Assembly (NCBI RefSeq): GCF_006337165.1
Contig: NZ_CP040896.1
Span: 1,922,001-1,986,000, forward strand
DNA length: 64,000 nucleotides
Source of the DNA: Hymenobacter jejuensis
GTDB lineage: Bacteria > Bacteroidota > Bacteroidia > Cytophagales > Hymenobacteraceae
Direction of reading: 5' to 3'
Made by a program: the position numbers and the translations under genes. The notes below the pieces were generated by a model that saw only the letters and a program-made list of their open reading frames with translations, did no database searches and was not told where the DNA came from. Positions 33,810 to 42,894 of this stretch are shown here, in pieces. Each line of letters starts with the position of its first letter. The first letter of the stretch is position 1.

Positions 33810-35645
33810 ATGTGCGGAATTGTCGCTTACATTGGGCACCGTGAGGCCTGTCCTATCATCCTAAAAGGTCTGCGCCGCCTCGAGTATCGTGGCTACGACT
33901 CAGCGGGCATTGCTTTGCTAAACGGCGAATTAAACGTCTATAAGAAAAAAGGCAAAGTAAATGATCTTGAGGCATTTATCGCCGACAAGAACATCCACGC
34001 CCAAATAGGTATGGGGCATACGCGGTGGGCTACCCACGGCGAACCAAATGACGTAAATGCACACCCGCACTACTCTACATCGGAGCGGATTGCTATTATT
34101 CATAACGGTATTATCGAGAACTATGCCGCGCTGAAAACTCACTTACAGCAGCAAGGGCACGAATTTCACTCTGATACTGATACGGAAGTCTTCGTTAATC
34201 TGATTGAAGAGATTCAGCAAAAGAATCACTGCACGCTGGAAGAAGCAGTGCGGTTGGCTTTGCACGAAGTAGTGGGTGCCTACGCCATCGTAGTATTGAG
34301 CAAGGATGAGCCAAATCAGTTGATTGCGGCTCGTAAAGGCTCGCCGCTGGTAATTGGCATTGGAAAAGATGAGTTTTTTCTGGCTTCTGATGCCACCCCA
34401 ATCATTGAATATACCAACGAAGTTGTTTATGTAAACGACTACGAGATTGCGGTTATTCGGAATGGAAAGTTGGATATTCGCAGCCGTGAGGACGTACAAC
34501 AGACTCCTTATATTCAGAAGCTGGAGCTTGAACTTGACAGCATCGAAAAAGGTGGCTATGAGCACTTTATGCTGAAGGAAATCTTCGAACAGCCCCGATC
34601 CATTTTGGATTCAATGCGTGGCCGTTTGGAATTAGAGGCCGGCCATTTGAATATGGGTGGCGTGCGTGCTTACGAGCGGAAATTTGTCAATGCCGACCGC
34701 ATCATCATTGTAGCATGTGGCACCTCGTGGCATGCCGGTCTCGTGGCAGAATATCTGATCGAAGACTTGGCACGTATTCCGGTCGAAGTTGAATACGCGT
34801 CGGAATTTCGGTACCGCAACCCTGTTCTGACCGAGCGCGATATTGTCATTGCGATCTCTCAATCGGGCGAAACTGCCGATACCTTGGCTGCCCTAGAGCT
34901 AGCCAAGAGCAAAGGCGCTACCATCTTTGGTATTTGCAACGTAGTAGGTAGCAGCATTGCCCGCGCTACCGATGCGGGTGCATACACCCACGCGGGCCCC
35001 GAGATTGGGGTAGCCTCTACGAAAGCATTCACGGCTCAAGTCACAGTCCTCACCATCTTGGCGATGGTAGTAGGCCATAAGCGCGGTACCCTTTCGGATA
35101 CCAAATTGCGCGAGCTGATGGTGGAGCTAGAAAACATTCCTTCCAAAGTTGAAAAGGCGCTGCTACTCAACACGGAGATCCTCCAGATTTCGGAAATCTT
35201 CAAAGACGCTACCAATTTCCTCTATCTAGGCCGTGGGTACAACTTCCCGGTTGCGTTGGAAGGTGCGCTTAAGCTCAAGGAAATCAGCTACATCCACGCC
35301 GAGGGTTATCCGGCTGCGGAGATGAAGCACGGTCCGATTGCGCTCATCGACGAGAATATGCCAGTGGTCGTTATTGCGACCAAGGACAGCTCCTACGAGA
35401 AAGTGGTATCGAACATTCAGGAAGTGAAAGCCCGTAAAGGACGCATTATCGCAGTCGTAACAGAAGGCGACACTGTCATTCCGCCGATGGCCGAATTTGT
35501 GATTGAAGTGCCTGCAACCAGCGAAGTACTGATGCCGCTGGTGTCAGTGGTGCCGTTGCAGTTGCTTTCCTACCACATCGCCGTATTGCGGGGTTGCAAC
35601 GTCGATCAGCCGCGCAACTTGGCTAAATCCGTAACAGTAGAGTAA
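33810..35645 (+). CDS. glmS: Glutamine-fructose-6-phosphate aminotransferase (isomerizing)
   Basis: A 611-residue enzyme making glucosamine-6-phosphate, the entry to peptidoglycan and LPS amino sugars. The N-terminal glutaminase has the Cys nucleophile directly after Met (MCGIVAYIG) and GYDSAGIALL. The two SIS domains follow, with ISQSGETADTLAAL near residue 350, GAYTHAGPEIGVASTKAFTAQ near 390, and the C-terminal DQPRNLAKSVTVE. Full length. It acts opposite to the NagB-like fusion at 18825. There is no glmS ribozyme-like leader. Confidence 0.97.
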   Translation: MCGIVAYIGHREACPIILKGLRRLEYRGYDSAGIALLNGELNVYKKKGKVNDLEAFIADKNIHAQIGMGHTRWATHGEPNDVNAHPHYSTSERIAIIHNGIIENYAALKTHLQQQGHEFHSDTDTEVFVNLIEEIQQKNHCTLEEAVRLALHEVVGAYAIVVLSKDEPNQLIAARKGSPLVIGIGKDEFFLASDATPIIEYTNEVVYVNDYEIAVIRNGKLDIRSREDVQQTPYIQKLELELDSIEKGGYEHFMLKEIFEQPRSILDSMRGRLELEAGHLNMGGVRAYERKFVNADRIIIVACGTSWHAGLVAEYLIEDLARIPVEVEYASEFRYRNPVLTERDIVIAISQSGETADTLAALELAKSKGATIFGICNVVGSSIARATDAGAYTHAGPEIGVASTKAFTAQVTVLTILAMVVGHKRGTLSDTKLRELMVELENIPSKVEKALLLNTEILQISEIFKDATNFLYLGRGYNFPVALEGALKLKEISYIHAEGYPAAEMKHGPIALIDENMPVVVIATKDSSYEKVVSNIQEVKARKGRIIAVVTEGDTVIPPMAEFVIEVPATSEVLMPLVSVVPLQLLSYHIAVLRGCNVDQPRNLAKSVTVE

Positions 35646-35647
35646 GC

Positions 35648-35668
35648 CTCTGATTGTCAATTAGTTAA
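35648..35668 (-). repeat. 3'-end AT-rich repeat, copy 9
   Basis: The minus strand reads TTAACTAATTGACAATCAGA. It lies a few bases after the glmS stop and directly before its terminator. Confidence 0.5.
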
Positions 35669-35700
35669 AAGGGACACTTCGGTTACGAAGTGTCCCTTTT
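35667..35700. terminator. Bidirectional terminator after glmS
   Basis: AAAAGGGACACTTCG pairs with CGAAGTGTCCCTTTT around GTTA, between convergent glmS and the 3-HCDH-like gene. Confidence 0.9.
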
Positions 35701-35730
35701 ATTTATCTGGTATTGAAGCTTTGCGTAGAG

Positions 35731-36396
35731 CTACAGGGCGAAAGATTCGCCTTTTAAGTGCATCGACTTCAACAGAGGGCAAGCTTTGTAGCGCTCTTCG
35801 TGCGTGTCATGGTACAGGGCCTCCAACGTTTCGTATACCCGACTAACTCCGATGGCATTCGCCCACTCGAAAGGACCACGCGGGTAATTAGTGCCCAGTT
35901 TCATGCCCAAATCGATGTCGCGGACGCTGGCGGTGCCTTCCTGCAGCGTATAACACGCTTCGTTGATGATCATGCACACGACGCGCGGCGTTACTAGGCC
36001 AACTCGATCAGTTACAAGCCGATATTCTGTATTCAGCTTCTGGCATGTGTCGGTTAGATCCGCAACATGCTCTTCACGCAAAACACTTACTTCCAGATAC
36101 TTGCGATCAAGCAGTGTAGGCAGTAGGCACAACCCAAACACCGGCCCGAACGGCGGCTTTTCGTTGTGAAAGATCTGCGCCAACGACTGGCAGGTAGTGT
36201 CATAGAATAGCGGCTGGCGTGGCTGCTCATAGTGCAACTCCGGCCACGGACGCAGATCGAAGGCAACATCGGCAGCGGCAAGACGCCCGGTAAGATCGGC
36301 AGCGGCAGCCGGACAAAAATCGTAGGTGTGCTGGGGCCCGAATTTGTGACGGAACTCGGTTTCGAGGTGTTGGCCTTCGACAATGAACAGGTGCAT
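35731..36396 (-). CDS. 3-hydroxyacyl-CoA dehydrogenase C-terminal domain-like protein
   Basis: A 221-residue protein. Residues ~125-215 match the 3HCDH C-terminal fold: DRVGLVTPRVVCMIINEACYTLQEG, SVRDIDLGMKLGTNYPRGPFEWANAIG. The first ~120 residues stand where the NAD-binding Rossmann domain would be, but no GxGxxG is visible. It may bind acyl-CoA without a full dehydrogenase activity, or be one half of a split enzyme. It is divergent from ridA with a 60-base gap. Confidence 0.78.
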   Translation of the reverse strand: MHLFIVEGQHLETEFRHKFGPQHTYDFCPAAAADLTGRLAAADVAFDLRPWPELHYEQPRQPLFYDTTCQSLAQIFHNEKPPFGPVFGLCLLPTLLDRKYLEVSVLREEHVADLTDTCQKLNTEYRLVTDRVGLVTPRVVCMIINEACYTLQEGTASVRDIDLGMKLGTNYPRGPFEWANAIGVSRVYETLEALYHDTHEERYKACPLLKSMHLKGESFAL

Positions 36397-36456
36397 GCTT
36401 TTCCGCTTACTTTTGGCTCAAAGATAGGTTTCTCATTTGCATTCCATTCGTCCATT

Positions 36457-36849
36457 ATGCCCCACACAATCGTTTACTCCGCCGACGCGCCCGCGCCCAT
36501 TGGGCCTTATAGCCAAGCTATTCAGGCTGGCGACACCGTTTACGTATCGGGCCAGATTGCCCTGGATGCCACAAGCGGGCAGCTTGTAGGCGATGGCGAC
36601 GTAACGGCCGAAACCCACCAAGTGATGCGCAATCTGCAAGCGGTGCTGCAAGCGGCCAGCCTCACGCTGCGTGAGGTTGTCAAGTGCAGCATCTTCGTGA
36701 AAGACTTGGGTAACTTTGGAATTATCAACGAGATCTACGGCAGCTACTTCGATGCCGATTATGCGCCAGCCCGCGAAACCGTGGAAGTGAGTCGTTTGCC
36801 AAAGGATGTGCAGGTCGAGATATCGTGCATAGCCGTAAAACCTGCTTAA
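36457..36849 (+). CDS. ridA: RidA family enamine/imine deaminase
   Basis: A 130-residue protein of normal RidA length. It hydrolyses reactive enamines such as 2-aminoacrylate released by PLP enzymes. Family blocks: SADAPAPIGPYSQAIQAGDTVYVSGQ, VMRNLQAVLQAASL, VVKCSIFVKDLG, and the substrate-binding Arg in PARETVEVSRLPKDVQVEISCIA (near residue 104). The ATG at 36457 is chosen; the longer open frame from 36232 is the antisense shadow of its neighbour. Confidence 0.94.
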   Translation: MPHTIVYSADAPAPIGPYSQAIQAGDTVYVSGQIALDATSGQLVGDGDVTAETHQVMRNLQAVLQAASLTLREVVKCSIFVKDLGNFGIINEIYGSYFDADYAPARETVEVSRLPKDVQVEISCIAVKPA

Positions 36850-36868
36850 ACCAGCCCATCGAGAAAGA

Positions 36869-36902
36869 CAAACCTGTATAACTTATTATTAAACAGGTTT
36901 TT
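36869..36902 (+). terminator. Terminator of ridA
   Basis: AAACCTGT pairs with ACAGGTTT around an AT-rich 15-base loop, ending in a T run. Confidence 0.7.
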
Positions 36903-36942
36903 ACGCTGCAAATTAATTCTATCAAACTATATCACCTTCCAC

Positions 36943-37128
36943 ATGAAAGAGTTAGGCCTCGGATTATTTCTGGTTGGATTAGTGTCGTTGGCATTGCCTT
37001 TTCTAGGCATGAAGTTTATGTTCCTGACTTGGATTGAGCAATGGGGAGTGGCCGTTTCGTGGGTCATCCGCGGAGGCATCACCTTGCTGGGGCTGATCCT
37101 GTATTTGGCCTATCGCAACCGCGATTAG
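36943..37128 (+). CDS. Small two-helix membrane protein
   Basis: A 61-residue protein with two membrane segments (LGLFLVGLVSLALPFLGM, ~5-22, and WVIRGGITLLGLILYLAY, ~40-57) and a basic end (RNRD). I do not recognise a named family. Its own small intergenic space and good ATG support a real gene. It lies upstream of gltX on the same strand with a 124-base gap. Confidence 0.65.
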   Translation: MKELGLGLFLVGLVSLALPFLGMKFMFLTWIEQWGVAVSWVIRGGITLLGLILYLAYRNRD

Positions 37129-37252
37129 CGCCGTATTGAGTTCGGCTGGTCAAAGCCTGTGGGGAAAACCACCGGGGCAGCCGCAGGCCGGGCGGTTTTG
37201 TCGTACCTTCGCGCCGCGTTTTTTTAGATAACGCCGCGAATTTTTTGATTGT

Positions 37253-38803
37253 ATGGAGAGAGAAGTACGGGTGCGTTTTGCCCCCAGCCCTACCGGTCCG
37301 CTGCACATCGGCGGCGTGCGTACTGCGCTGTATAACTACCTGCTGGCCCGCAAGCTGGGCGGCAAAATGCTGTTGCGCATTGAAGATACCGACCAGAACC
37401 GCTTTGTGCCCGGCGCCGAAGACTACATTCGGGAGTCGTTGGCGTGGTGCGGCATCGAACTCGACGAAAGCCCTTGGCATGGCGGCCCGCACGCTCCCTA
37501 TCGCCAGAGCGAGCGCAAGCCCATGTACATGCAGTACGCGATGCAGCTCATCGAGAGCGGCCACGCCTATTATGCCTTCGACACACCCGAGGAACTCGAC
37601 GCGATGCGCGCGCGCCTTACGGCGGCCAAAGTGCCTAATCCGCAGTACAACTCCATCACGCGCAGCCAGATGCGCAACTCCATCACGCTGCCCGAAGACG
37701 AGGTAAAGCAGATGCTCGACAGCGGCGCACCTTACGTGATCCGCCTGAAAGTACCTCGCAAAGAGGAAGTTAGGTTCAACGACCTGATTCGTGGCTGGGT
37801 GGTGGTGCATTCCTCGTCTATCGACGACAAGGTGCTGATGAAGTCCGATGGCATGCCGACCTACCATTTGGCCAACATCGTAGACGACCATCTGATGGAG
37901 ATCACGCACGTCATTCGGGGCGAAGAGTGGTTGCCTTCGGCGCCGCTGCACGTGTTGCTGTACCGCTATTTTGGCTGGGAAAGCACCATGCCGCAGTTTG
38001 CGCATTTGCCCCTGCTGCTCAAGCCCGACGGCACTGGCAAGCTCTCGAAGCGCGACGGCGACCGCCTTGGCTTCCCGGTGTTTCCACTCGAATGGCACGG
38101 CACCGACGCTGAAACCGGCCAACCAACCGTCAGCAGCGGCTACCGCGAAAGTGGCTATTTGCCCGAGGCGTTCATCAACTTCTTGGCCTTTTTGGGCTGG
38201 AACCCCGGCACGCAGCAAGAGATTTTCTCCATGGATGAGCTGATCGAAGCCTTTAGCATCGATCGCGTAAGCAAGTCGCCGGCCCGCTTCGACCAGAACA
38301 AGGTTCGGTGGTACAACGAGCAATACCTGCGGGCCAAACCCGATTCGGAACTGGCTCAGTATCTGTTAGATGCCTTGAAAGAGCACAACATCGAATGCTC
38401 CGAGGAAAAAGCCGTGCAGATTGCCAGCGTGATGAAAGAGCGCGTAACGTTCCCGAACGATTTCTGGCGTGAGGCACAGTATTTCTTCCAGGCCCCTGAA
38501 TCGTACGATGAGCAGGTAGCGACGAAAAAGTGGAATGCGAGCACTGCTGCCGCGCTCGCCGCGTTTGCGCAGGAATTGCCAGCCCACCCCGACTCGTCGC
38601 CGGACGGCATCCGGGCCTTGCTTACCGCCGTGCTGGAGCGCCAGGGAATCAAGATCGGTCAGGTTTTGCAAGCCTTGCGCATGGTGGTGACGGGTGTCGC
38701 GGCCGGCCCTGACTTAATGGCGATTATGAGCATTATTGGCACGCAAGAAACCGCTCAGCGGATTCAAGTAGCCGTTGAGCGCTTGGCACAGTACGCTCAA
38801 TAA
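37253..38803 (+). CDS. gltX: Glutamate-tRNA ligase
   Basis: A 516-residue class I aminoacyl-tRNA synthetase charging tRNA-Glu. The HIGH-type motif is PSPTGPLHIGG (residues 11-21), and the KMSKS-type loop is KLSKRDGD near residue 263. The helical anticodon-binding region covers ~330-516. The discriminating form (GluRS vs GlnRS-like) is not decided here, but the length and overall form are those of bacterial GluRS. Confidence 0.97.
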   Translation: MEREVRVRFAPSPTGPLHIGGVRTALYNYLLARKLGGKMLLRIEDTDQNRFVPGAEDYIRESLAWCGIELDESPWHGGPHAPYRQSERKPMYMQYAMQLIESGHAYYAFDTPEELDAMRARLTAAKVPNPQYNSITRSQMRNSITLPEDEVKQMLDSGAPYVIRLKVPRKEEVRFNDLIRGWVVVHSSSIDDKVLMKSDGMPTYHLANIVDDHLMEITHVIRGEEWLPSAPLHVLLYRYFGWESTMPQFAHLPLLLKPDGTGKLSKRDGDRLGFPVFPLEWHGTDAETGQPTVSSGYRESGYLPEAFINFLAFLGWNPGTQQEIFSMDELIEAFSIDRVSKSPARFDQNKVRWYNEQYLRAKPDSELAQYLLDALKEHNIECSEEKAVQIASVMKERVTFPNDFWREAQYFFQAPESYDEQVATKKWNASTAAALAAFAQELPAHPDSSPDGIRALLTAVLERQGIKIGQVLQALRMVVTGVAAGPDLMAIMSIIGTQETAQRIQVAVERLAQYAQ

Positions 38804-38841
38804 GCCCTTCGGCTTTCGTTATTTTAGGCATCCATCGCCGG

Positions 38842-38873
38842 GGCCGCTCCGTACTGCTAGGCACGGAGCGGCC
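38842..38873 (+). terminator. Terminator of gltX
   Basis: GGCCGCTCCGT pairs perfectly with ACGGAGCGGCC, followed by a short T run. Confidence 0.75.
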
Positions 38874-38925
38874 TTTGCGTTTGGGGCGGGTCGCGGCCGG
38901 CCCTAACCGCAAAACGGACGACGTC

Positions 38926-39306
38926 ATGGCCAAGAAACCTGTTAATAAGAAGAAAAAGAACGATCCAGAGAAGAAAGCCCGCGTGCACAAGGAGCTGGAA
39001 GGCTTCGAGATAAAAGTGAATCCGCTGGGTGAAATCACTTCCAATTATTCCATCGAAGAGATTAATAAGTTTTTGGGCCGCCACGTGCGCGACAAGAAAC
39101 TGGTGAACCGCGATGGGCAGTTCGGCGAGAAACTCGAGGACGACGAGGATTTCCCGATTGAAGAAGGGGCGCAGGAACCAGAAGAGTCGGATGAGGAATT
39201 TATGCGCCGTACCAGCAAGGAAGCTAAAAAAACCGGCCGCAAAGGCGAACCCAACGCGGCTTCCGAAGCCGATGAAACACGCGCTGAATTACCCGCCGAC
39301 GAGTAG
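38926..39306 (+). CDS. Hypothetical charged protein
   Basis: A 126-residue soluble protein. Start at ATG 38926 (MAKKPVNKKKKN); the frame upstream overlaps the gltX terminator. A very basic N-terminus is followed by a recognisably conserved core (KELEGFEIKVNPLGEI, SIEEINKFLGRHVRDKKL) and then an acidic tail (EDDEDFPIEEGAQEPEE). I associate this pattern with a small Bacteroidetes-conserved family of no known function. Nucleic-acid binding is a guess from the charge. Confidence 0.7.
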   Translation: MAKKPVNKKKKNDPEKKARVHKELEGFEIKVNPLGEITSNYSIEEINKFLGRHVRDKKLVNRDGQFGEKLEDDEDFPIEEGAQEPEESDEEFMRRTSKEAKKTGRKGEPNAASEADETRAELPADE

Positions 39307-39520
39307 CGAACGCTTTTGATCGATTGTGCGGATGAGCACCCCAGCCGCGGTCATGTATTTGGCTTGTGCCATAACAGCTGTGTTAGCAGCGTAGAAAAAT
39401 TGTTGAATTAGAGACTTTAACGCTGCCACTAGGGCACCGGTGAGGCAAGTACATGCGGGTGATAGCAGGCGTTTTGCTATACTTGAATATCGTTTTTCTC
39501 TAATTCTATTTTTCTTTGCT

Positions 39521-40303
39521 ATGAACTCGCACGACGTCGATTACCGCATTTTAGGCAATGATATCCAAGTGCTGGAAGTGGAGCTTGACCCCAACGAAAC
39601 CGTCATTGCCGAGGCCGGGGCGATGGTGTACATGGAGGAAAGCATCGCCTTCGAAACCAAAATGGGCGATGGTTCGGAGCCCGATCAGGGCCTGATGGGC
39701 AAGTTGTTTTCCGCCGGTACGCGGCTGATAACGGGTGAGTCGTTGTTCATGACGCATTTCACGCACCGAGGCGGCTATGGCAAAAGCCGAGTAGCCTTTT
39801 CAGCGCCGTATCCGGGCACGATTATCCCCGTCAACCTAGGGGATATGCCTAATGGATTGATTGTGCAAAAAGACGGCTTCTTGGCGGCGGCACGCGGCAC
39901 TAAGATCAGCATCCACTTCAACCAGCGCCTAGGCGCAGGCTTTTTCGCCGGCGAAGGTTTCATTCTGCAAAAGCTAACCGGCGATGGCAAAGCATTCATC
40001 CACGCGGGCGGCACCATCATCGAGAAACGGCTCAACAACGAACTGCTGCGCGTCGATACGGGCTGCGTTGTAGCCTTCGAGCCGGGCATCGACTTCAGCA
40101 TAGCCCGTGCCGGTGGCCTCAAATCCATGATTTTCGGAGGCGAAGGCTTGCTGCTGGCAACGCTACGGGGAACCGGACGTGTATGGTTGCAATCAATGCC
40201 GGTCAAGAAGCTGATACAGGCGCTGGCCCCTTCAGGCGGCAATGCGAGCAAAGAAAGCGGCAGCGTTTTGGGCAAACTAGTCGGCGGGATACTGGACGAA
40301 TAG
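39521..40303 (+). CDS. AIM24/TIGR00266 family protein
   Basis: A 260-residue protein, start ATG 39521 ([14 protein letters not shown]); the upstream open frame is not family-like. The family blocks are [40 protein letters not shown], and [25 protein letters not shown], typical of this beta-helix-like trimeric fold. The mitochondrial homologue AIM24 is linked to inner-membrane organisation; bacterial roles are undefined. The 214-base gap before it holds nothing I recognise. Confidence 0.9.
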   Translation: MNSHDVDYRILGNDIQVLEVELDPNETVIAEAGAMVYMEESIAFETKMGDGSEPDQGLMGKLFSAGTRLITGESLFMTHFTHRGGYGKSRVAFSAPYPGTIIPVNLGDMPNGLIVQKDGFLAAARGTKISIHFNQRLGAGFFAGEGFILQKLTGDGKAFIHAGGTIIEKRLNNELLRVDTGCVVAFEPGIDFSIARAGGLKSMIFGGEGLLLATLRGTGRVWLQSMPVKKLIQALAPSGGNASKESGSVLGKLVGGILDE

Positions 40304-40320
40304 CCAGTTTCTATAAACCG

Positions 40321-40366
40321 CTCACCGTCAGCTAGTTAGCACATGCACTAACTAGCTGGCGGTGAG
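40321..40366. terminator. Long bidirectional hairpin
   Basis: CTCACCGTCAGCTAGTTAG pairs with CTAACTAGCTGGCGGTGAG (one mismatch in 19) around CACATGCA. It lies between the convergent AIM24 gene and the small membrane protein gene and overlaps the end of the latter. Confidence 0.75.
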
Positions 40367-40555
40367 GCCAAAAGCGATAACTCCCAAACTAATTATTAGT
40401 GCCATCACCAAAAGGCCCAAAAGGCCTAGTATAGATCTTTTGCCGAGCAATGGGGTGGGCTCAGACAGGCGGCGACGTTTGCGGCGCGAAACATACGGCC
40501 GTTGAGAGGAAACAGTAGCAGTAGGCACAGGCGGGAGAGAAAATGCAGGCACCAA
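40352..40555 (-). CDS. Possible small basic membrane protein
   Basis: Up to 67 residues, with a TTG (40555) or GTG (40552) start because no ATG is available. The N-terminal half is basic (YVSRRKRRRLSE), then one membrane helix (SILGLLGLLVMALIISLGVIAFGL, ~41-64). The stop lies inside the long hairpin. No family is recognised. The helix with basic-inside flank looks real, but the poor start leaves this uncertain. Confidence 0.45.
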   Translation of the reverse strand: MVPAFSLPPVPTATVSSQRPYVSRRKRRRLSEPTPLLGKRSILGLLGLLVMALIISLGVIAFGLTAS

Positions 40556-40635
40556 TTTATATATTTTTTTATATAAACTAAAAATTTTTACAAGCTTATG
40601 GTGAGCCGTGCATTTTCCATTAAATTGTTTCTATA

Positions 40636-40660
40636 AGTACTTGTTTAGTAACTATTTCTG
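40636..40660 (+). repeat. 3'-end AT-rich repeat, copy 10
   Basis: The plus strand reads AAGTACTTGTTTAGTAACTA. It begins just after the stop of the MORN-like lipoprotein gene (minus strand). It is itself an imperfect palindrome. Confidence 0.5.
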
Positions 40661-40664
40661 CCGA

Positions 40665-41144
40665 TTATTCAAACAGCAGGTTGAGTTGCAGAGGCCGCGA
40701 ATATAGCAAACGCCCTACTTCGTAAGTTTCTACTTTCGCAGCCTTACCGTCGGCGGCATATACCATCCAGTTGCCAAACCAGTAGAAACGCAGACCATCA
40801 GACTCGTTGACGTAACGCGCCCGCCCACGACGCGCAATTTGTCCATTGGGATGGTAGTAGGTGATCGTGACAAAGCCAGGCCTTAGTTTGTGGAAACGCT
40901 CCACTTGCTCCAGCCCCGCGCCGGGTGTGAAGTAGCGCCAGCGGCCTACCATGCGGCCGTGCTTAAAGCGCCCTTTCGAGGTTAATAGCTGGTTGTTAGT
41001 ATCGTAATAGCTGTACCACGGCCCATGGCGCTCGCCTGCTCGGTCGTGCCGGTTGCGCGACCAGGAACCGATTTTGCCATGCGTCGCGGAACAGGCTGTA
41101 AGCATCCCTAGCATCACGGTCAACAAGATTGTTTTTGGACCCAT
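40665..41144 (-). CDS. MORN/YwqK-like lipoprotein
   Basis: A 159-residue protein, start ATG 41144 (MGPKTILLTVMLGMLTACS) with lipobox LTAC (Cys ~18). The mature part has YwqK/MORN-type repeats: ERHGPWYSYYDTNNQLLTSKGRFKHGRMVGRWRYF and YYHPNGQIARRGRARY. Such repeats occur in many envelope proteins and in proteins loosely labelled toxin-antitoxin YwqK; no toxin partner is present. Probably an outer-membrane lipoprotein. Confidence 0.78.
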   Translation of the reverse strand: MGPKTILLTVMLGMLTACSATHGKIGSWSRNRHDRAGERHGPWYSYYDTNNQLLTSKGRFKHGRMVGRWRYFTPGAGLEQVERFHKLRPGFVTITYYHPNGQIARRGRARYVNESDGLRFYWFGNWMVYAADGKAAKVETYEVGRLLYSRPLQLNLLFE

Positions 41145-41163
41145 TATCACTCTTATAAAAGCC

Positions 41164-41199
41164 AAAAAGCCGCCCCCAATTCATTTGGGAGCGGCTTTT
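41164..41199 (-). terminator. Terminator of the GH3 gene
   Basis: AAAAAGCCGCCCCC pairs with GGGAGCGGCTTTT across AATTCATTT; it follows the GH3 stop on the minus strand. Confidence 0.8.
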
Positions 41200-41220
41200 A
41201 AGATGTAACTAAGTTTTTAG

Positions 41221-42753
41221 TTATACTACTGCTTTCTCTACCTCCTGCAGGACTTCTTCAACAATTTCGCGTGAGTTGCTCAAGCGCGGCACTTTGTGCT
41301 GGCCTCCCAATTTGCCTTTGCCAGCCAGCCAGCGCTCAAATGTTCCGGGGGCCGCGACCGTGACTACGGGCGGAGCCAAGGCAATGTCGCGGTGGCGCTT
41401 GGCATCGTAATCGGAGTTGAGTCGGCGCAGCGTTTGATCCAACACTTCGGCGAAGCGTGTTTGGTCAGTGGGGGCTTTGGTGAACTCGATAATCCATTGA
41501 TGGCCCCCGCGTGAGGCATCGGAATTGTCGAAATAGATGGGGGCTGCGGTGAAGTCGCGGACGGTCGTGCTGGTGGCGCTACAAGCGGCTGCAATAGCAG
41601 CATCGGCGTTTTCGATGACCACTTCTTCGCCGAAAGCATTCAAAAAATGCTTGGTGCGGCCGCTGATACGAATGCGGTACGGTGCCAAACTGGTAAACCG
41701 CACTGTATCGCCGATTTTATAGCGCCACAACCCGGCATTAGTACTCAGCACCAGCGCGTAGTTTTTGCCCAGCTCGACTTCTTCCAGCTGCAACGTCTGC
41801 GGCTGTTCGGCGTCGAACTGGTCGGCCGGGATGAACTCGTAGTAGATGCCGTGGTTGAGCAGCAGCAGCAAGTCTTCGCTATTGGGCTGGTCCTGCACGG
41901 CCAAGTAGCCTTCGGAAGCATTGTAAATCTCGAGGTACTGCATGTGCTCGCTCGGAACGAGCTGCCGGAACAGGTCGCGGTATGGCCCGAAAGCTACGGC
42001 GCCGTGCAGAAACAGGCGCAGGTTCGGCCATACCTCTGTAATATTCTCAGCACCAACCAGTTCTGTAACGCGCCGCAGCAGCACGATCATCCAGGTGGGT
42101 ACGCCGGCCAGCACGGCAACATCTATGTGCTGCACATGGCGGGCGATCCGTTCGATTTTCTCTTCCCACTCGTCGAGCAAAGCCAACTCCAGCGGCGGCG
42201 TGCGCAGGTATTCGGCCCAGGCGGGCAGATTTTGCATAATCAGGGCCGACACGTCGCCGACCCGCGACTCGGCGTCGTCGAGGCGGAACGGGTTAGGCGC
42301 GTGCGTACCGCCCAGCGAAAGCGTTTTGCCGGACAGGATGCGCGCTTCCGGATACAACGACGTGGCCAGAGCCGTCATGTCGCGGCCGGCGCGGTAGTGG
42401 CAGTCATGCAATGATTCGCGCGTAACCGGAATGAATTTGCTGCGCGCATTGGTGGTGCCGCTGGACTTGGCAAACCACGTCACGCGGCCGGGCCACAGTA
42501 CGTCTTGCTCACCGCGCAGCACCCGCTCAAATTCTGGGTACAGCTCTTCGTAGCTGCTCACCGGCACCCGCTGCGCAAATTCCCGCGCGCTGAACCCGTC
42601 GCCAAACCCGTAGCGCACGCCCCAATCTGTGCCGCGCGCCGTGCTTAGCAGCCCCTGCAACACTTGCTGCTGCACCTCGTGGGGGTGATTGCGGAAGTGC
42701 TCGATGCTGGTTAAGCGCCGCTGAACGGCCCAGGTTAGTATTTCATTTATCAT
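41221..42753 (-). CDS. GH3 family acyl-adenylating enzyme
   Basis: A 510-residue protein of the GH3 family in the ANL adenylase superfamily. The ATP loop is FAKSSGTTNARSKFIPVT near residue 90; YNASEGYLAVQ near 280 and LWRYKIGDTVRF near 340 follow. Plant GH3 enzymes join amino acids to jasmonate or auxin; bacterial members have largely unknown acyl substrates. Its position between lptB and a lipoprotein gene gives no clear pathway. The domain assignment is firm; the reaction is inferred from family. Confidence 0.9.
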   Translation of the reverse strand: MINEILTWAVQRRLTSIEHFRNHPHEVQQQVLQGLLSTARGTDWGVRYGFGDGFSAREFAQRVPVSSYEELYPEFERVLRGEQDVLWPGRVTWFAKSSGTTNARSKFIPVTRESLHDCHYRAGRDMTALATSLYPEARILSGKTLSLGGTHAPNPFRLDDAESRVGDVSALIMQNLPAWAEYLRTPPLELALLDEWEEKIERIARHVQHIDVAVLAGVPTWMIVLLRRVTELVGAENITEVWPNLRLFLHGAVAFGPYRDLFRQLVPSEHMQYLEIYNASEGYLAVQDQPNSEDLLLLLNHGIYYEFIPADQFDAEQPQTLQLEEVELGKNYALVLSTNAGLWRYKIGDTVRFTSLAPYRIRISGRTKHFLNAFGEEVVIENADAAIAAACSATSTTVRDFTAAPIYFDNSDASRGGHQWIIEFTKAPTDQTRFAEVLDQTLRRLNSDYDAKRHRDIALAPPVVTVAAPGTFERWLAGKGKLGGQHKVPRLSNSREIVEEVLQEVEKAVV

Positions 42754-42850
42754 GTACCGAGTACCAAGTAACCCCTCTGCTGTGGCTAAATACGGGAAAA
42801 CGACGGTCGCGTATGGTTTTTGCGCTTTATTTTGCCGGCCCCGTGCTTAC

Positions 42851-42894
42851 ATATAAGTGCTTGACAATCAATTGATTATATTTTACGCTTATAT
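42851..42894. repeat. AT-rich stem-loop over the lptB stop, repeat copy 11
   Basis: ATATAAGTG (42851-42859) pairs with CGCTTATAT (42886-42894, the last codons of lptB) at 8 of 9 positions. The loop holds CTTGACAATCAATTGATTAT, two overlapping motif cores in opposite directions. Confidence 0.5.

Noticed and set aside
33702..33810. glmS ribozyme or riboswitch upstream of glmS
   Set aside because: Only about 107 bases separate the genes and they hold a plain terminator; no ribozyme core is visible.
40665..41144. Antitoxin of a YwqK-type toxin-antitoxin pair
   Set aside because: The MORN-like repeats and lipobox fit a lipoprotein, and there is no toxin gene next to it.
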